DNA of 64,000 nt from Rubripirellula tenax (lineage in GTDB: Bacteria; Planctomycetota; Planctomycetia; Pirellulales; Pirellulaceae). The notes below the pieces were generated by a model, which was given only the letters and a program-made list of their open reading frames with translations, made no database searches and was not told the DNA's origin. The translations under genes and the position numbers were made by a program. The stretch is from contig NZ_SJPW01000007.1 of assembly GCF_007860125.1 (NCBI RefSeq), positions 248,001 through 312,000 of the forward strand. Direction: 5' to 3'. This document shows, piece by piece, positions 38,430 through 46,946 of this stretch (position 1 is the stretch's first letter; the number at the start of each line of letters is the position of its first letter).

Positions 38430-38861
38430 TTTGCGATTTTCGTCCGCATGGTTTTTTCCGATCAGGTCCAGCAGTTCGCCGATCTGGCGATGTGATTCGA
38501 TTGGGTGGCGTAACGATTTATCGACAAGAACTTCATAGCGATTTTGTCGACCCACCTTTTCGCGTCGGATGAAACCTTCTTCTTCTAAATCCTGCACGAT
38601 CCGCTGAACCGCTCGTTCGGTAATACGAACACGCGCCGCAACCTCTCTGAGAACCATTTCTGGATCGGCGTGTAAAACGACCAAAACGTGAGCGTGATTG
38701 GTCAGAAACGTCCAACGATGCGAGGCCTCTTTGGGCTTCGGTGCGTCGGATCTCGAGCTCTTGGGTTCCGCCGCCTGGGAGGAACGACCGGCGGACGTGG
38801 TCTTCGATGCGCGAGTGGCCAAAACGCGAAATCCATGATTTTGCGGGTTCGGGCACCGCAA
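38418..38861 (-). CDS. Winged-helix transcriptional regulator, divergent from dabB-dabA
   Basis: A 147-residue protein. Residues ~50-115 form a winged helix-turn-helix ([55 protein letters not shown]), ArsR/MarR-like. The tail reads [17 protein letters not shown]. The N-terminal ~45 residues are basic and probably disordered; the start (TTG 38861) is uncertain. No metal-binding cysteine pair is visible. It faces the dab operon across 222 bases that contain a perfect 7-2-7 palindrome, its likely operator. Ends convergently inside the last codons of the sigma-54 activator gene. Confidence 0.75.
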   Translation of the reverse strand: MRCPNPQNHGFRVLATRASKTTSAGRSSQAAEPKSSRSDAPKPKEASHRWTFLTNHAHVLVVLHADPEMVLREVAARVRITERAVQRIVQDLEEEGFIRREKVGRQNRYEVLVDKSLRHPIESHRQIGELLDLIGKNHADENRKSDV

Positions 38862-39015
38862 CCGCTGCGAAATCTGCCCGTCGCCTCCACTCTAGCACAC
38901 ATCGTGCGAAAAAACATTCGTGAAACAGCGGACGTAAAAACTCGTATTTTGGCCGATTTCCGCGTTTTCGTGGCAATGAATCCTCATGACGGGCATCAAA
39001 ACACACGAAGAACAA

Positions 39016-39042
39016 TTGACGACAACTTTGTCGTGTTATATG
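39016..39042 (+). promoter_or_regulatory. Probable dab promoter with embedded palindromic operator
   Basis: TTGACG at 39016-39021 and TATATG at 39037-39042 resemble -35 and -10 boxes, with a short 15-base spacer. Between and over them lies the perfect inverted repeat ACGACAA (39019-39025), CT, TTGTCGT (39028-39034). A weaker dyad TCGTG/CACGA follows at 39045-39057. A bound repressor would block this promoter. Confidence 0.55.
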
Positions 39043-39083
39043 TTTCGTGTCACACGATTCACATTTCTTAAAGGTTGCATTCG

Positions 39084-40703
39084 ATGAACGGCGCGCTACT
39101 TTGGATGATCACGCTACCCGCGGCCGGGATGGTCAGTTTTCTGCTGATTCCGTCGGCGGTGGCTAATCGACACGTGCATTCGATCCGGTCGGTCGCCACC
39201 GGCTTAGCGGCGGCTCAGTTCCTGATCTCGGTCGCCGCAATGCTGTTTTGGCTTGCCTCCGGTGGCGCCGCCCAGCAAGTCAGCCTGTTCCCGCCCGGCG
39301 GGTCGTCGGCGGTCGCAGTGAGCCTGAGGTACGACGGCGTTTCAGCACCGATGCTGGCACTGGTCAGCTTCATTGGCTGGGTGATCTGTCGCTACTCGAT
39401 CCGTTACCTCGACGGCGAAGCGACGCAGGGTCGGTATTTTCGTTGGACCGCCGGCACGATCGGCGCGGTGACGTGGATGGTGATCTCGGGCAACCTGTTG
39501 ATGTTCTTTGCGGCCTGGGTTGCGACCAGCATGGGTCTGCATCATTTGCTGTTGCACTATCCCGATCGACCGCTAGCAGTCCGAGCGGCTTGGAAAAAAT
39601 TTGCGTTCAGCCGCCTGGGCGACGCTGCTTTGATTGGCGCGATCATTATTGTCTATCGCCAATTCGGAACGTTTGAGTTCGATCAACTGTTCGCAGCGGT
39701 CGAAGGTCTTCAGGCCAGCGGCCAAGCTGATGCGACTGGCTTGAATGCAACCCACTTGATCGGTTGGCTGATCATGTTCGGCGCAGTCACCAAGTCGGCC
39801 CAGTTGCCATTTCATTCTTGGTTGCCATTGACGATGGAAACTCCGACGCCCGTGTCTGCTCTGATGCATGCGGGGATCGTCAATGCGGGCGGCTACCTGA
39901 TCATCCGGACCAGCCCGTTGGTCGCGTCGGCTCCCATGGCGATGACCGTTTTGGCAATCATCGGCGCCACAACCACTTGCTTCGCAGCGACCGTCATGCT
40001 GACCCAAAACAGCATCAAGCGATCGCTTGCCTATTCAACGATCGCACAAATGGGATTCATGATGTTGCAGTGCGGCCTCGGCGCATTTTCCGCAGCGATG
40101 CTTCACATTCTGGCTCACTCGCTGTACAAGGCCCATGCGTTCCTTGCCAGCGGTAGCGTCATCGCCAATCGGACGGCGACGGACGTTCCCAATCAGATCC
40201 GACAAGAGACGCGATCGGCAACAAACGATTCGGGAGCTCTGGCATCCAAATTACTGTGTGTGGCCGCTGCGGCGATTGCCATCGCCATCATGTCTGCATC
40301 TATGTACGCATTCGGAGTTTCGCCGTCAGCCAAACCGGGCGGCTACGTGATGGGTTTCACGTTGGCGATCGCGTTAACGTTCTGGTTGGTCCAAACCTTT
40401 GCTACCCGAAAGGCTGGCTCGATTCTGATCGGGATCGCAACAACGATTGGGTTGTCCACTCTGTATTCGGCGACGTTCTTCGCAACAGACCGTTTGGTTT
40501 CGCCATTTGTGCCGACCGTCGACTCGGCACCCTCCTGGGTCGTGGTTGTGATGGTGGCGATCACATTTGTGGGAATGTTCTATCTCAGCCACTCCGGTGC
40601 AAGCCGATCAATCGGCGGTTGGCGCTCGTCGTTGTACGTCCACGCAACCAATGGATTTTATGTCGATGCGTTCATCCGGCGAATCGTCGGATTCAGAGCT
40701 TAA
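39084..40703 (+). CDS. dabB: DabB: proton-channel subunit of the DAB inorganic carbon pump
   Basis: A 539-residue NuoL/MrpA-like membrane protein with about 14 helices. Antiporter-like motifs include FAAWVATSMGLHHLLLHYPDRP, a lysine-containing TKSAQLPFHSWLPLTMETPTPVSALMHAG and HILAHSLYKAHAFLASGSV. In DAB systems DabB conducts cations to drive hydration of CO2 by DabA. There are no other complex I genes nearby, and dabA follows after 44 bases, so this is DabB rather than NuoL. ATG 39084 with AAAGG about 9 bases upstream; a TTG at 39075 is less likely. Confidence 0.92.
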   Translation: MNGALLWMITLPAAGMVSFLLIPSAVANRHVHSIRSVATGLAAAQFLISVAAMLFWLASGGAAQQVSLFPPGGSSAVAVSLRYDGVSAPMLALVSFIGWVICRYSIRYLDGEATQGRYFRWTAGTIGAVTWMVISGNLLMFFAAWVATSMGLHHLLLHYPDRPLAVRAAWKKFAFSRLGDAALIGAIIIVYRQFGTFEFDQLFAAVEGLQASGQADATGLNATHLIGWLIMFGAVTKSAQLPFHSWLPLTMETPTPVSALMHAGIVNAGGYLIIRTSPLVASAPMAMTVLAIIGATTTCFAATVMLTQNSIKRSLAYSTIAQMGFMMLQCGLGAFSAAMLHILAHSLYKAHAFLASGSVIANRTATDVPNQIRQETRSATNDSGALASKLLCVAAAAIAIAIMSASMYAFGVSPSAKPGGYVMGFTLAIALTFWLVQTFATRKAGSILIGIATTIGLSTLYSATFFATDRLVSPFVPTVDSAPSWVVVVMVAITFVGMFYLSHSGASRSIGGWRSSLYVHATNGFYVDAFIRRIVGFRA

Positions 40704-40747
40704 CGTTCAACTCCTGACCCGCACGTTCTTTCACTTCAGCAGCAATC

Positions 40748-43339
40748 ATGTCCCCCACTTTATCGATCCCCTCGGTCGCTGACCCTAGTCTCGCAGCCTC
40801 ATCCGCACATTCGGCGCCTTGGTCGGATGGCGGGGCACGGATCCGCGAAATTCTTGAACAAGTCTGCAGTTCCATGACAGCCGTTTGGCCGTTGAAGGAC
40901 TATGTCGCGGTCAACCCGCTGGGAGGCTTTACCGAACATCGTTTTCTCGACGCTCGAAAGAAACTGCGAGTCTATTCGGACTGCGAGACGCTGATGCCGC
41001 TTGCGTATTACGCCAACGAACTCAAGCAAGGACGATTGACGGTCGAAGCAATCGAACTAGCGATAAAGGAACTTGCAACCGATGAATCGATCGCAAACGC
41101 GAACCTAACTTCGGAATCGATGGTAAAGCAACTCCGTTCATTTGATCCGTTGCCGTTGTTGGTTCAGCCGACGGGTACGTCAACCAACAAAGATCGGTCG
41201 CTTCGAACCATCTCGGAATTCGTCGACGGTCAAAAGGGGACGGATTGGACAACGACCATCCGCGAGGAAGTATCAAAACACTGCGCCGCTCACTACGATG
41301 ACGGTCAAGCGGCATGGCAAAGCCCATGGAAAGATCTGCCGCTGTATCAGGCATGGTTATCCGCAGCATCACGAGATCGCAAAATTGAGATCCTGGGACT
41401 GCAAGGATTTCGAAAATTTGTGACCGCGATGCCAGCGACGCCGGAGGAATCGATCGCGATGTGCCTGAACTCGCTCGGCGTTCCATCGCCGTTGTGGGAA
41501 GGCTTTCTGAGTTGTCAGATGCAATCCGTGTCAGGGTGGGCTGCGTGGGCAAAGTTCCAAGTTGACATGGCAAGTCGAAAGGATGAGCTGTCGACCGACT
41601 TGATTGCATTGATCGCGATGCGACTTGCCTATGACGTTGTCCTTGCCAATCAAGCGACGGTTTCCGTGCCGTGGGACGCGATGGCGGCGGGCGATCAAGA
41701 TCAAGTCGACGTGAGTTCGTCAGGGGCATGGTCGAACCGAGACGATATTGCCCTTCGACACCTGTTACTTCGCGCTTGCGAAATCGAATTTCGCGAGCGA
41801 CTTCTCCTTCGGTTGAACGTTTTGCCCGATGTACCGGACACCGCAGTTCCGTCGTCGACGGTTGCCCAAATGGTATTCTGTATCGATGTTCGGTCCGAGC
41901 GGATGCGACGCCACCTGGAAGCGACCAGCAACCGTGAAATCGAGACATTTGGCTTTGCGGGCTTCTTCGGCTTGCCGATCGAGTTTGTTCCGATCGGATC
42001 CTCATCGGGGAACGCGCAGGTACCGCTTTTGTTGTCCCCGAAATTCCAGGTTCACGAAGGACTGCGGGGCTCTGGTGAACAAGCAGCGTTGGACTCGATT
42101 GCTCACCGAACCACCATTCGCGGTTTCCGTCAGGCGTGGAAGCGATTCAGCACTTCGGCGGTCGGGTGTTTCGCGGCCGTTGAAACAGCAGGGTTGCTGA
42201 ATGGTTTCTCACTTTTGAAACGCACGCTTCGTTGGGATCTTGGCTTGTCCGACGGCCACCGTTTTGACGGAGTTGCGAAGGCGGACCGCGAACATTTGGG
42301 GCCGATGCTGTGTGGGCTCAACGCACAGGGCATCACAACCACTCACCAAGCCGATATGGCGGAAGGCGTCTTGCGAGGAATCGGCCTGACCAAAAACTTC
42401 GCTCCGCTTGTCGTCTTCTGTGGCCACGGCAGCCGAACGGACAACAATCCATTGGCCGCCGGACTTGACTGTGGCGCGTGTGGCGGGCATACCGGTGAAT
42501 CGAACGCGCGATTCGCCGCGATGCTGTTGAACCAACCGTTCATTCGAACGAATTTGGCCGAGCGAGGTATCGAGATTCCCGACGGCACCCGTTTCGTTGC
42601 CGCGTTGCATAACACGACCAACGACGAGATCGCATTCTTTGAAACCGACGAGCTGCCGGAGGAATCGCTTGGCGACTTCCAGCAACTGGCGAAGATGACA
42701 CGATCGGCATCCGAGCGAAATCGGGCCGAACGTCTTCCCATCATCGCTTCGAAATCAGTCGCGGACCTGATGGACCGCTGTACGGATTGGTCGGAAGTTC
42801 GTCCCGAATGGGGTTTGGCGGGAAATGCGGCATTCATCGTCGGCTCCCGACGAATGACCGAGTCGACGGACTTGGACGGTCGAACTTTCCTTCACACGTA
42901 TGATCATAAAGACGATCCATCGGGCTCGATTTTGGAATCGATCATGACGGCACCCATGGTGGTGGCTCACCTGATCAACATGCAATATTACGCATCAACG
43001 GTGGACAATCTTCATTTCGGCAGCGGGACGAAAACGGTTCACAACGTGGTCGGGCGGTTCGGGCTGTTTTCAGGCAATGGAGGTGACTTGATGACCGGAT
43101 TGCCTTGGCAGTCACTGCACACCGGCACGTCGTTTCAACACCATCCGCTGCGGTTGCTTTCGGTGATTGCCGCGCCCCGAGCGTCCATAGAGCGGGTCCT
43201 GGCAAAACATGCCGGGGTCGCCCAATTGTTGACAAACCAATGGCTACATTTGGTCGCGATTGATGAAAGTCAGCTTTTCCGCTACACCGACTCTAGTACC
43301 TGGGAACCGATCACGTCAGTTTCCGCCCTGTCGAACTGA
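40748..43339 (+). CDS. dabA: DabA (DUF2309): carbonic-anhydrase-like inorganic carbon pump subunit
   Basis: An 863-residue DUF2309 protein. The zinc-site residues are all present with the spacing of Halothiobacillus DabA: Cys378 and Asp380 in FCIDVRSERM, His560 in FCGHGSRTDNNP and Cys575 in GLDCGACGGHTGE. DabA hydrates CO2 to bicarbonate unidirectionally, energised through DabB. No RuBisCO or carboxysome gene is seen in the window, so an anaplerotic role (for example supplying bicarbonate to the PEP carboxylase at 51715) is an inference. Followed by the exporter genes after 8 bases. Confidence 0.95.
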   Translation: MSPTLSIPSVADPSLAASSAHSAPWSDGGARIREILEQVCSSMTAVWPLKDYVAVNPLGGFTEHRFLDARKKLRVYSDCETLMPLAYYANELKQGRLTVEAIELAIKELATDESIANANLTSESMVKQLRSFDPLPLLVQPTGTSTNKDRSLRTISEFVDGQKGTDWTTTIREEVSKHCAAHYDDGQAAWQSPWKDLPLYQAWLSAASRDRKIEILGLQGFRKFVTAMPATPEESIAMCLNSLGVPSPLWEGFLSCQMQSVSGWAAWAKFQVDMASRKDELSTDLIALIAMRLAYDVVLANQATVSVPWDAMAAGDQDQVDVSSSGAWSNRDDIALRHLLLRACEIEFRERLLLRLNVLPDVPDTAVPSSTVAQMVFCIDVRSERMRRHLEATSNREIETFGFAGFFGLPIEFVPIGSSSGNAQVPLLLSPKFQVHEGLRGSGEQAALDSIAHRTTIRGFRQAWKRFSTSAVGCFAAVETAGLLNGFSLLKRTLRWDLGLSDGHRFDGVAKADREHLGPMLCGLNAQGITTTHQADMAEGVLRGIGLTKNFAPLVVFCGHGSRTDNNPLAAGLDCGACGGHTGESNARFAAMLLNQPFIRTNLAERGIEIPDGTRFVAALHNTTNDEIAFFETDELPEESLGDFQQLAKMTRSASERNRAERLPIIASKSVADLMDRCTDWSEVRPEWGLAGNAAFIVGSRRMTESTDLDGRTFLHTYDHKDDPSGSILESIMTAPMVVAHLINMQYYASTVDNLHFGSGTKTVHNVVGRFGLFSGNGGDLMTGLPWQSLHTGTSFQHHPLRLLSVIAAPRASIERVLAKHAGVAQLLTNQWLHLVAIDESQLFRYTDSSTWEPITSVSALSN

Positions 43340-43347
43340 AAATATAG

Positions 43348-45573
43348 ATGACTGCAGACTCAGAATCCAACGACCAGCCTTCGGCGAACCCGTCCTCGGC
43401 TGACGAAGCGACCTACACCGAAGAAGTGCTCTACGGTGCGATCACTCGCATCGCCTCGGCACTTGGGTTTGGGATCGACCGTAGCACCGTGGACTTGTAC
43501 GAAGCCAAGTTGTTGGTGCATCCCGACCGCGAAATCCCCGCATCGTGCGGCGGGTTGGTCGAGGGTTGCAAACAGGCCGGGATCTATTTGAAGCTGATCG
43601 AATTGTCGGACGTCGACGAAGTCTACGACCTGATTGGCGAAGGATTTCCCGTCGTTTCGGCAAACCAGGATGGATCGATCGCGGTGCTGGAGAAGCTTGC
43701 CGGTCGCAAGATCGATATAAGTATCGTGGGTGGTCCGGTTGCGCCTCGCGCGATCGGAAAGTCTCGCCTCCGACAGATGCTTTTCGGTTCGGAGCCGCAG
43801 GCCGTGTTTGTCGCGAAGAAAGAATTGGAATGCGACTCGTTCGCCGCAGGCGGTCATGCCGGAAAAGGCCACGGTGGCGGTGGGCATAGCGGCGGTGGGC
43901 ATGGTGGCGGGGGCCACGGTGATTCGGCCCATGGCGCGCACCATCACGACCATCCCAAACCGCTGCGCCGATTCATCGGGATGCTGCAGTTGGACTTACG
44001 AGACATTCTGACCATCTCGCTGTTCGCTTTTGTCGCTGGGGGCCTCTCGCTCGCAACGCCGCTTGCCATCGAATCGATGGTCAACGTTGTCAGCTGGGGC
44101 ACCTATGTGCAGCCGCTGTTGGTGATCGCGATGATGTTATTGGCGTGCTTGGGGATCAGTGGCTTTCTAAAGGTCTTGCAAACCGTGCTTGTGGAAACGA
44201 TTCAGCGACGACAATTGGTTCGGATCGTTGGCGATCTGGCGCACCGGTTCCCGCGCGCAAACCGCGAATCGCTTGCCGGCGAATACCCTCGCGAGTTGGC
44301 CAACCGAGTCTTCGACATCATGACGATCCAGAAAGCAACCGCGGTGCTGTTGATGGACGGTGTCTCGATCATCTTGACGACCGTTTTGGGATTGGTATTG
44401 CTGGCGTTCTATCACCCGTTTTTATTGGGATTCGACATCGTGTTGGTGATTAGCATGATTTCGATCACCTGGATTCTGGGACGCGGCGGCGTTCGGACCG
44501 CGATTGATGAATCGATCGTGAAGTATCGGATCGCGCATTGGTTACAGGATGTGATTGCGTCGCCGTCGGCATTCAAGATCAACGGCGGCGAAGGTCTGGC
44601 CGTTTCTCGCGCCAACCGATTGGTGTCGCTCTATCTGGAACAGCGGCGCAAACAGTTTCGTGTGGTTCTTCGTCAAGTCACGTTTGCCATTGGGTTGCAA
44701 GTCATTGCGTCGACGGCCGTGCTCGGGTTGGGCGGATGGTTGGTCATCCAAGGCCAATTGACGCTCGGACAATTGGTGGCCAGCGAGTTGGTCGTCACCG
44801 TGGTTGTGGGCGCTTTTGCCAAAGCGGGCAAGTCGCTTGAGAAGTTCTATGACTTGATGGCCGGAATCGACAAGGTCGGTCACTTGCTGGACGTCCCGGT
44901 TGATCCTCGATCGTCGATCGGAGTGAGTCCCGATGGTCCGGCCAGTGTCCGTTGGGACGATCTTGAATTTCATTTCGCGACGGGAACATCAAAGATTTCA
45001 GCGACTGAAATTTCGGCGGGTTCGCGTGTCGCGATCGTTGGAGATGACGTCAGTGGAAAGTCTTCGCTGGCAAAATCTTTGGTGGGACTGGTCGCACCAA
45101 ATCACGGTGTCGCCGAAGTGGCAGGATGGGACGCGGGTGACGCCGGTCGAGCCAGCGCCGGTCAAATGATTGCCTATGCCGGTGACGTCGAAGTCTTCCA
45201 TTCGACATTGGCTGAAAATATCGACTTGGGTCGATCCGGGATTGGGCAAAATCGAGTGCGGGAGGTACTGCATTTGGTCGGCCTTTGGGAGGATGTCTTG
45301 CGACTTCCCGATGGCATTCAAACCAAGTTGCAATCCAATGCCTATCCGCTCAGCCGCACCCAGTCTGAGAAATTGATGGTGGCAAGAGCGATCAGTAGCC
45401 ATCCAAAACTATTGGTCATTGACGGGATTCTCGATCACCTTGACGCAGACTCTCGCGACTCGCTTTTCCAAGTCCTGGCCGATCCGAATGCGCCGTGGAC
45501 GCTCGTCATCGTGACCAATGATGACGCGTTGGCTTCTAAGTGCGACCAACAAATATCCGTCCGAACAAATTGA
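43348..45573 (+). CDS. ABC exporter with His/Gly-rich segment and degenerate ATPase (type I secretion-like)
   Basis: A 741-residue HlyB-like half transporter. Residues ~25-165 resemble a non-catalytic C39-like domain. Residues ~168-204 are a His/Gly-rich run with ten histidines in GGGH-type repeats. The membrane domain spans about 215-510. In the ATPase domain Walker A is kept (GDDVSGKSS, from 565), but the Q-loop Gln is Gly612, the signature is LSRTQ (668-672), the Walker B Glu is Gly693 and the switch His is Asn724. ATP binding without normal hydrolysis is predicted. Starts eight bases after dabA and precedes HlyD-like and TolC-like genes. Confidence 0.85.
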   Translation: MTADSESNDQPSANPSSADEATYTEEVLYGAITRIASALGFGIDRSTVDLYEAKLLVHPDREIPASCGGLVEGCKQAGIYLKLIELSDVDEVYDLIGEGFPVVSANQDGSIAVLEKLAGRKIDISIVGGPVAPRAIGKSRLRQMLFGSEPQAVFVAKKELECDSFAAGGHAGKGHGGGGHSGGGHGGGGHGDSAHGAHHHDHPKPLRRFIGMLQLDLRDILTISLFAFVAGGLSLATPLAIESMVNVVSWGTYVQPLLVIAMMLLACLGISGFLKVLQTVLVETIQRRQLVRIVGDLAHRFPRANRESLAGEYPRELANRVFDIMTIQKATAVLLMDGVSIILTTVLGLVLLAFYHPFLLGFDIVLVISMISITWILGRGGVRTAIDESIVKYRIAHWLQDVIASPSAFKINGGEGLAVSRANRLVSLYLEQRRKQFRVVLRQVTFAIGLQVIASTAVLGLGGWLVIQGQLTLGQLVASELVVTVVVGAFAKAGKSLEKFYDLMAGIDKVGHLLDVPVDPRSSIGVSPDGPASVRWDDLEFHFATGTSKISATEISAGSRVAIVGDDVSGKSSLAKSLVGLVAPNHGVAEVAGWDAGDAGRASAGQMIAYAGDVEVFHSTLAENIDLGRSGIGQNRVREVLHLVGLWEDVLRLPDGIQTKLQSNAYPLSRTQSEKLMVARAISSHPKLLVIDGILDHLDADSRDSLFQVLADPNAPWTLVIVTNDDALASKCDQQISVRTN

Positions 45574-45594
45574 TGCACCGGAATTGAACCTGAC

Positions 45595-46944
45595 ATGCCG
45601 AATTCAACCGAATTGGTTTCCGACTTTCCTGCGTTGCAATTGGTGCGAACCGGACGCTTCATACGAACGTTGGGGCGTTTGACGTTTTTCCTTTTGACGA
45701 TCTCGATCGTCGCGATGGTTTTCGCGCCGTGGCGGCAAACAGCGCGTGGCACGGGATCCGTCGTGGCCATCGATCCCCAGGACCGCCCCCAACCGGTGAT
45801 GAGCCCTACGAAGGGAGTGATCCGATTCGTGCGACCCGACTTGCGCGAAGGCAGCTATGTCGAGAAAGATGAACTGCTGATGCGATTAGCGCCCTTTGCT
45901 GAAGGCGGCGTATTGCAAATCGATACGCAGATTTTCGCAATCGACCAGAAACGGGAAGCAGCCGAACTTAGCCTTTCCGTCGCCGAGCAAGCGGAGCAAT
46001 TGCAGCAAGCCAGCGGACTCAACCTGACCGAATCACTGAACCAGGACTATCGCGCCGCGAATCAGAAATGGGAACAGGCGAAGAACGAAGTGCAGGCGAT
46101 GCAAGCTGAATTGAATGATAAACGCAACCAACTTCGCATCGCCGAAGCCGTTGCCAGCAAAGGCTTGATTCCGCAGGAAGAGTTATTCTCCAAAAGACAG
46201 GCTGTTGAAGGCCAGCAAGCCAAGGTGTTCAAAGCAGAAAGTGGCGCCGAGGAAGCGTACGCGGCCCTGAAGTCGAAAGAGGAAGAGATCGAATCGAAAA
46301 AGCGTGACATCGACATCAAAAACCGCGAAGCCAATCAAAAGGTTCTCGAATCCATCCAAAAGTTAAGAACGATCGAGAAAGAAGCGATCGATTTGGAAAC
46401 CAAACGCGACGAATTCGATCGACTGGACATTACCGCGCCCCGGTCCGGCTTCATCCAGCAGTGGAGCGGATTGGTGGGTAGCGACGCGATCAAAGAGGGA
46501 GATCAGTTGTTCACCATCGTGCCGGACACGGACGAATTGGGCGTGGAAATGAAAGTGACCGGCAACGACATGCCGCTGATTCATGAAGGCGATCGTGTAC
46601 GACTGCAGTTTGAGGGATGGCCGGCCGTCCAGTTCGTCGGATGGCCTTCGGTGGCAATCGGAACATTTGGCGGTAAAGTCAACCGAGTCTTCCCAACCGA
46701 CGACGGGAAGGGTAATTTCAGAGTGTTGATTGTTCCAGAGGAACCGAATGGGCAAGAGAATGCATGGCCGGATGACCGATACCTTCGTCAGGGAGTGCGT
46801 GCCAACGGTTGGGTGCTCTTAAAGCAAGTTCCGCTCGGTTACGAAATATGGCGTCAACTCAATGGTTTTCCGCCGGTCATCGCCAACGACGAACCTGGAA
46901 AATCGAAAGACAAAGGCGGAAAAGTAAAGCTGCCCAAAGGGTAG
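45595..46944 (+). CDS. HlyD-family periplasmic adaptor (membrane fusion protein)
   Basis: A 449-residue protein with one N-terminal membrane span (FFLLTISIVAMVFAPW, about 30-46). A split lipoyl/barrel region comes next (PVMSPTKGVIRFVRPDLREGSYV and ITAPRSGFIQQWSGLVGSDAIKEGDQLF), surrounding a long coiled coil of about residues 115-275, and then a beta-barrel domain. It would link the ABC protein 21 bases upstream to the outer-membrane TolC-like protein that starts two or three bases after its stop. The very end is Lys/Gly-rich. Confidence 0.9.
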   Translation: MPNSTELVSDFPALQLVRTGRFIRTLGRLTFFLLTISIVAMVFAPWRQTARGTGSVVAIDPQDRPQPVMSPTKGVIRFVRPDLREGSYVEKDELLMRLAPFAEGGVLQIDTQIFAIDQKREAAELSLSVAEQAEQLQQASGLNLTESLNQDYRAANQKWEQAKNEVQAMQAELNDKRNQLRIAEAVASKGLIPQEELFSKRQAVEGQQAKVFKAESGAEEAYAALKSKEEEIESKKRDIDIKNREANQKVLESIQKLRTIEKEAIDLETKRDEFDRLDITAPRSGFIQQWSGLVGSDAIKEGDQLFTIVPDTDELGVEMKVTGNDMPLIHEGDRVRLQFEGWPAVQFVGWPSVAIGTFGGKVNRVFPTDDGKGNFRVLIVPEEPNGQENAWPDDRYLRQGVRANGWVLLKQVPLGYEIWRQLNGFPPVIANDEPGKSKDKGGKVKLPKG

Positions 46945-46946
46945 TT

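Noticed and set aside
39084-40703. nuoL of respiratory complex I
   Set aside because: No other nuo gene is near, the length suits DabB, and a DUF2309 gene follows directly.
43850-43962. Simple DNA repeat
   Set aside because: The repetitive bases are explained by in-frame GGGH codons of the ABC protein; no separate repeat unit exists outside the gene.
43348-46944. Bacteriocin/microcin export locus
   Set aside because: The N-terminal domain does not show the catalytic Cys/His pattern of C39 peptidases, and no double-glycine precursor gene was found within a few kilobases.
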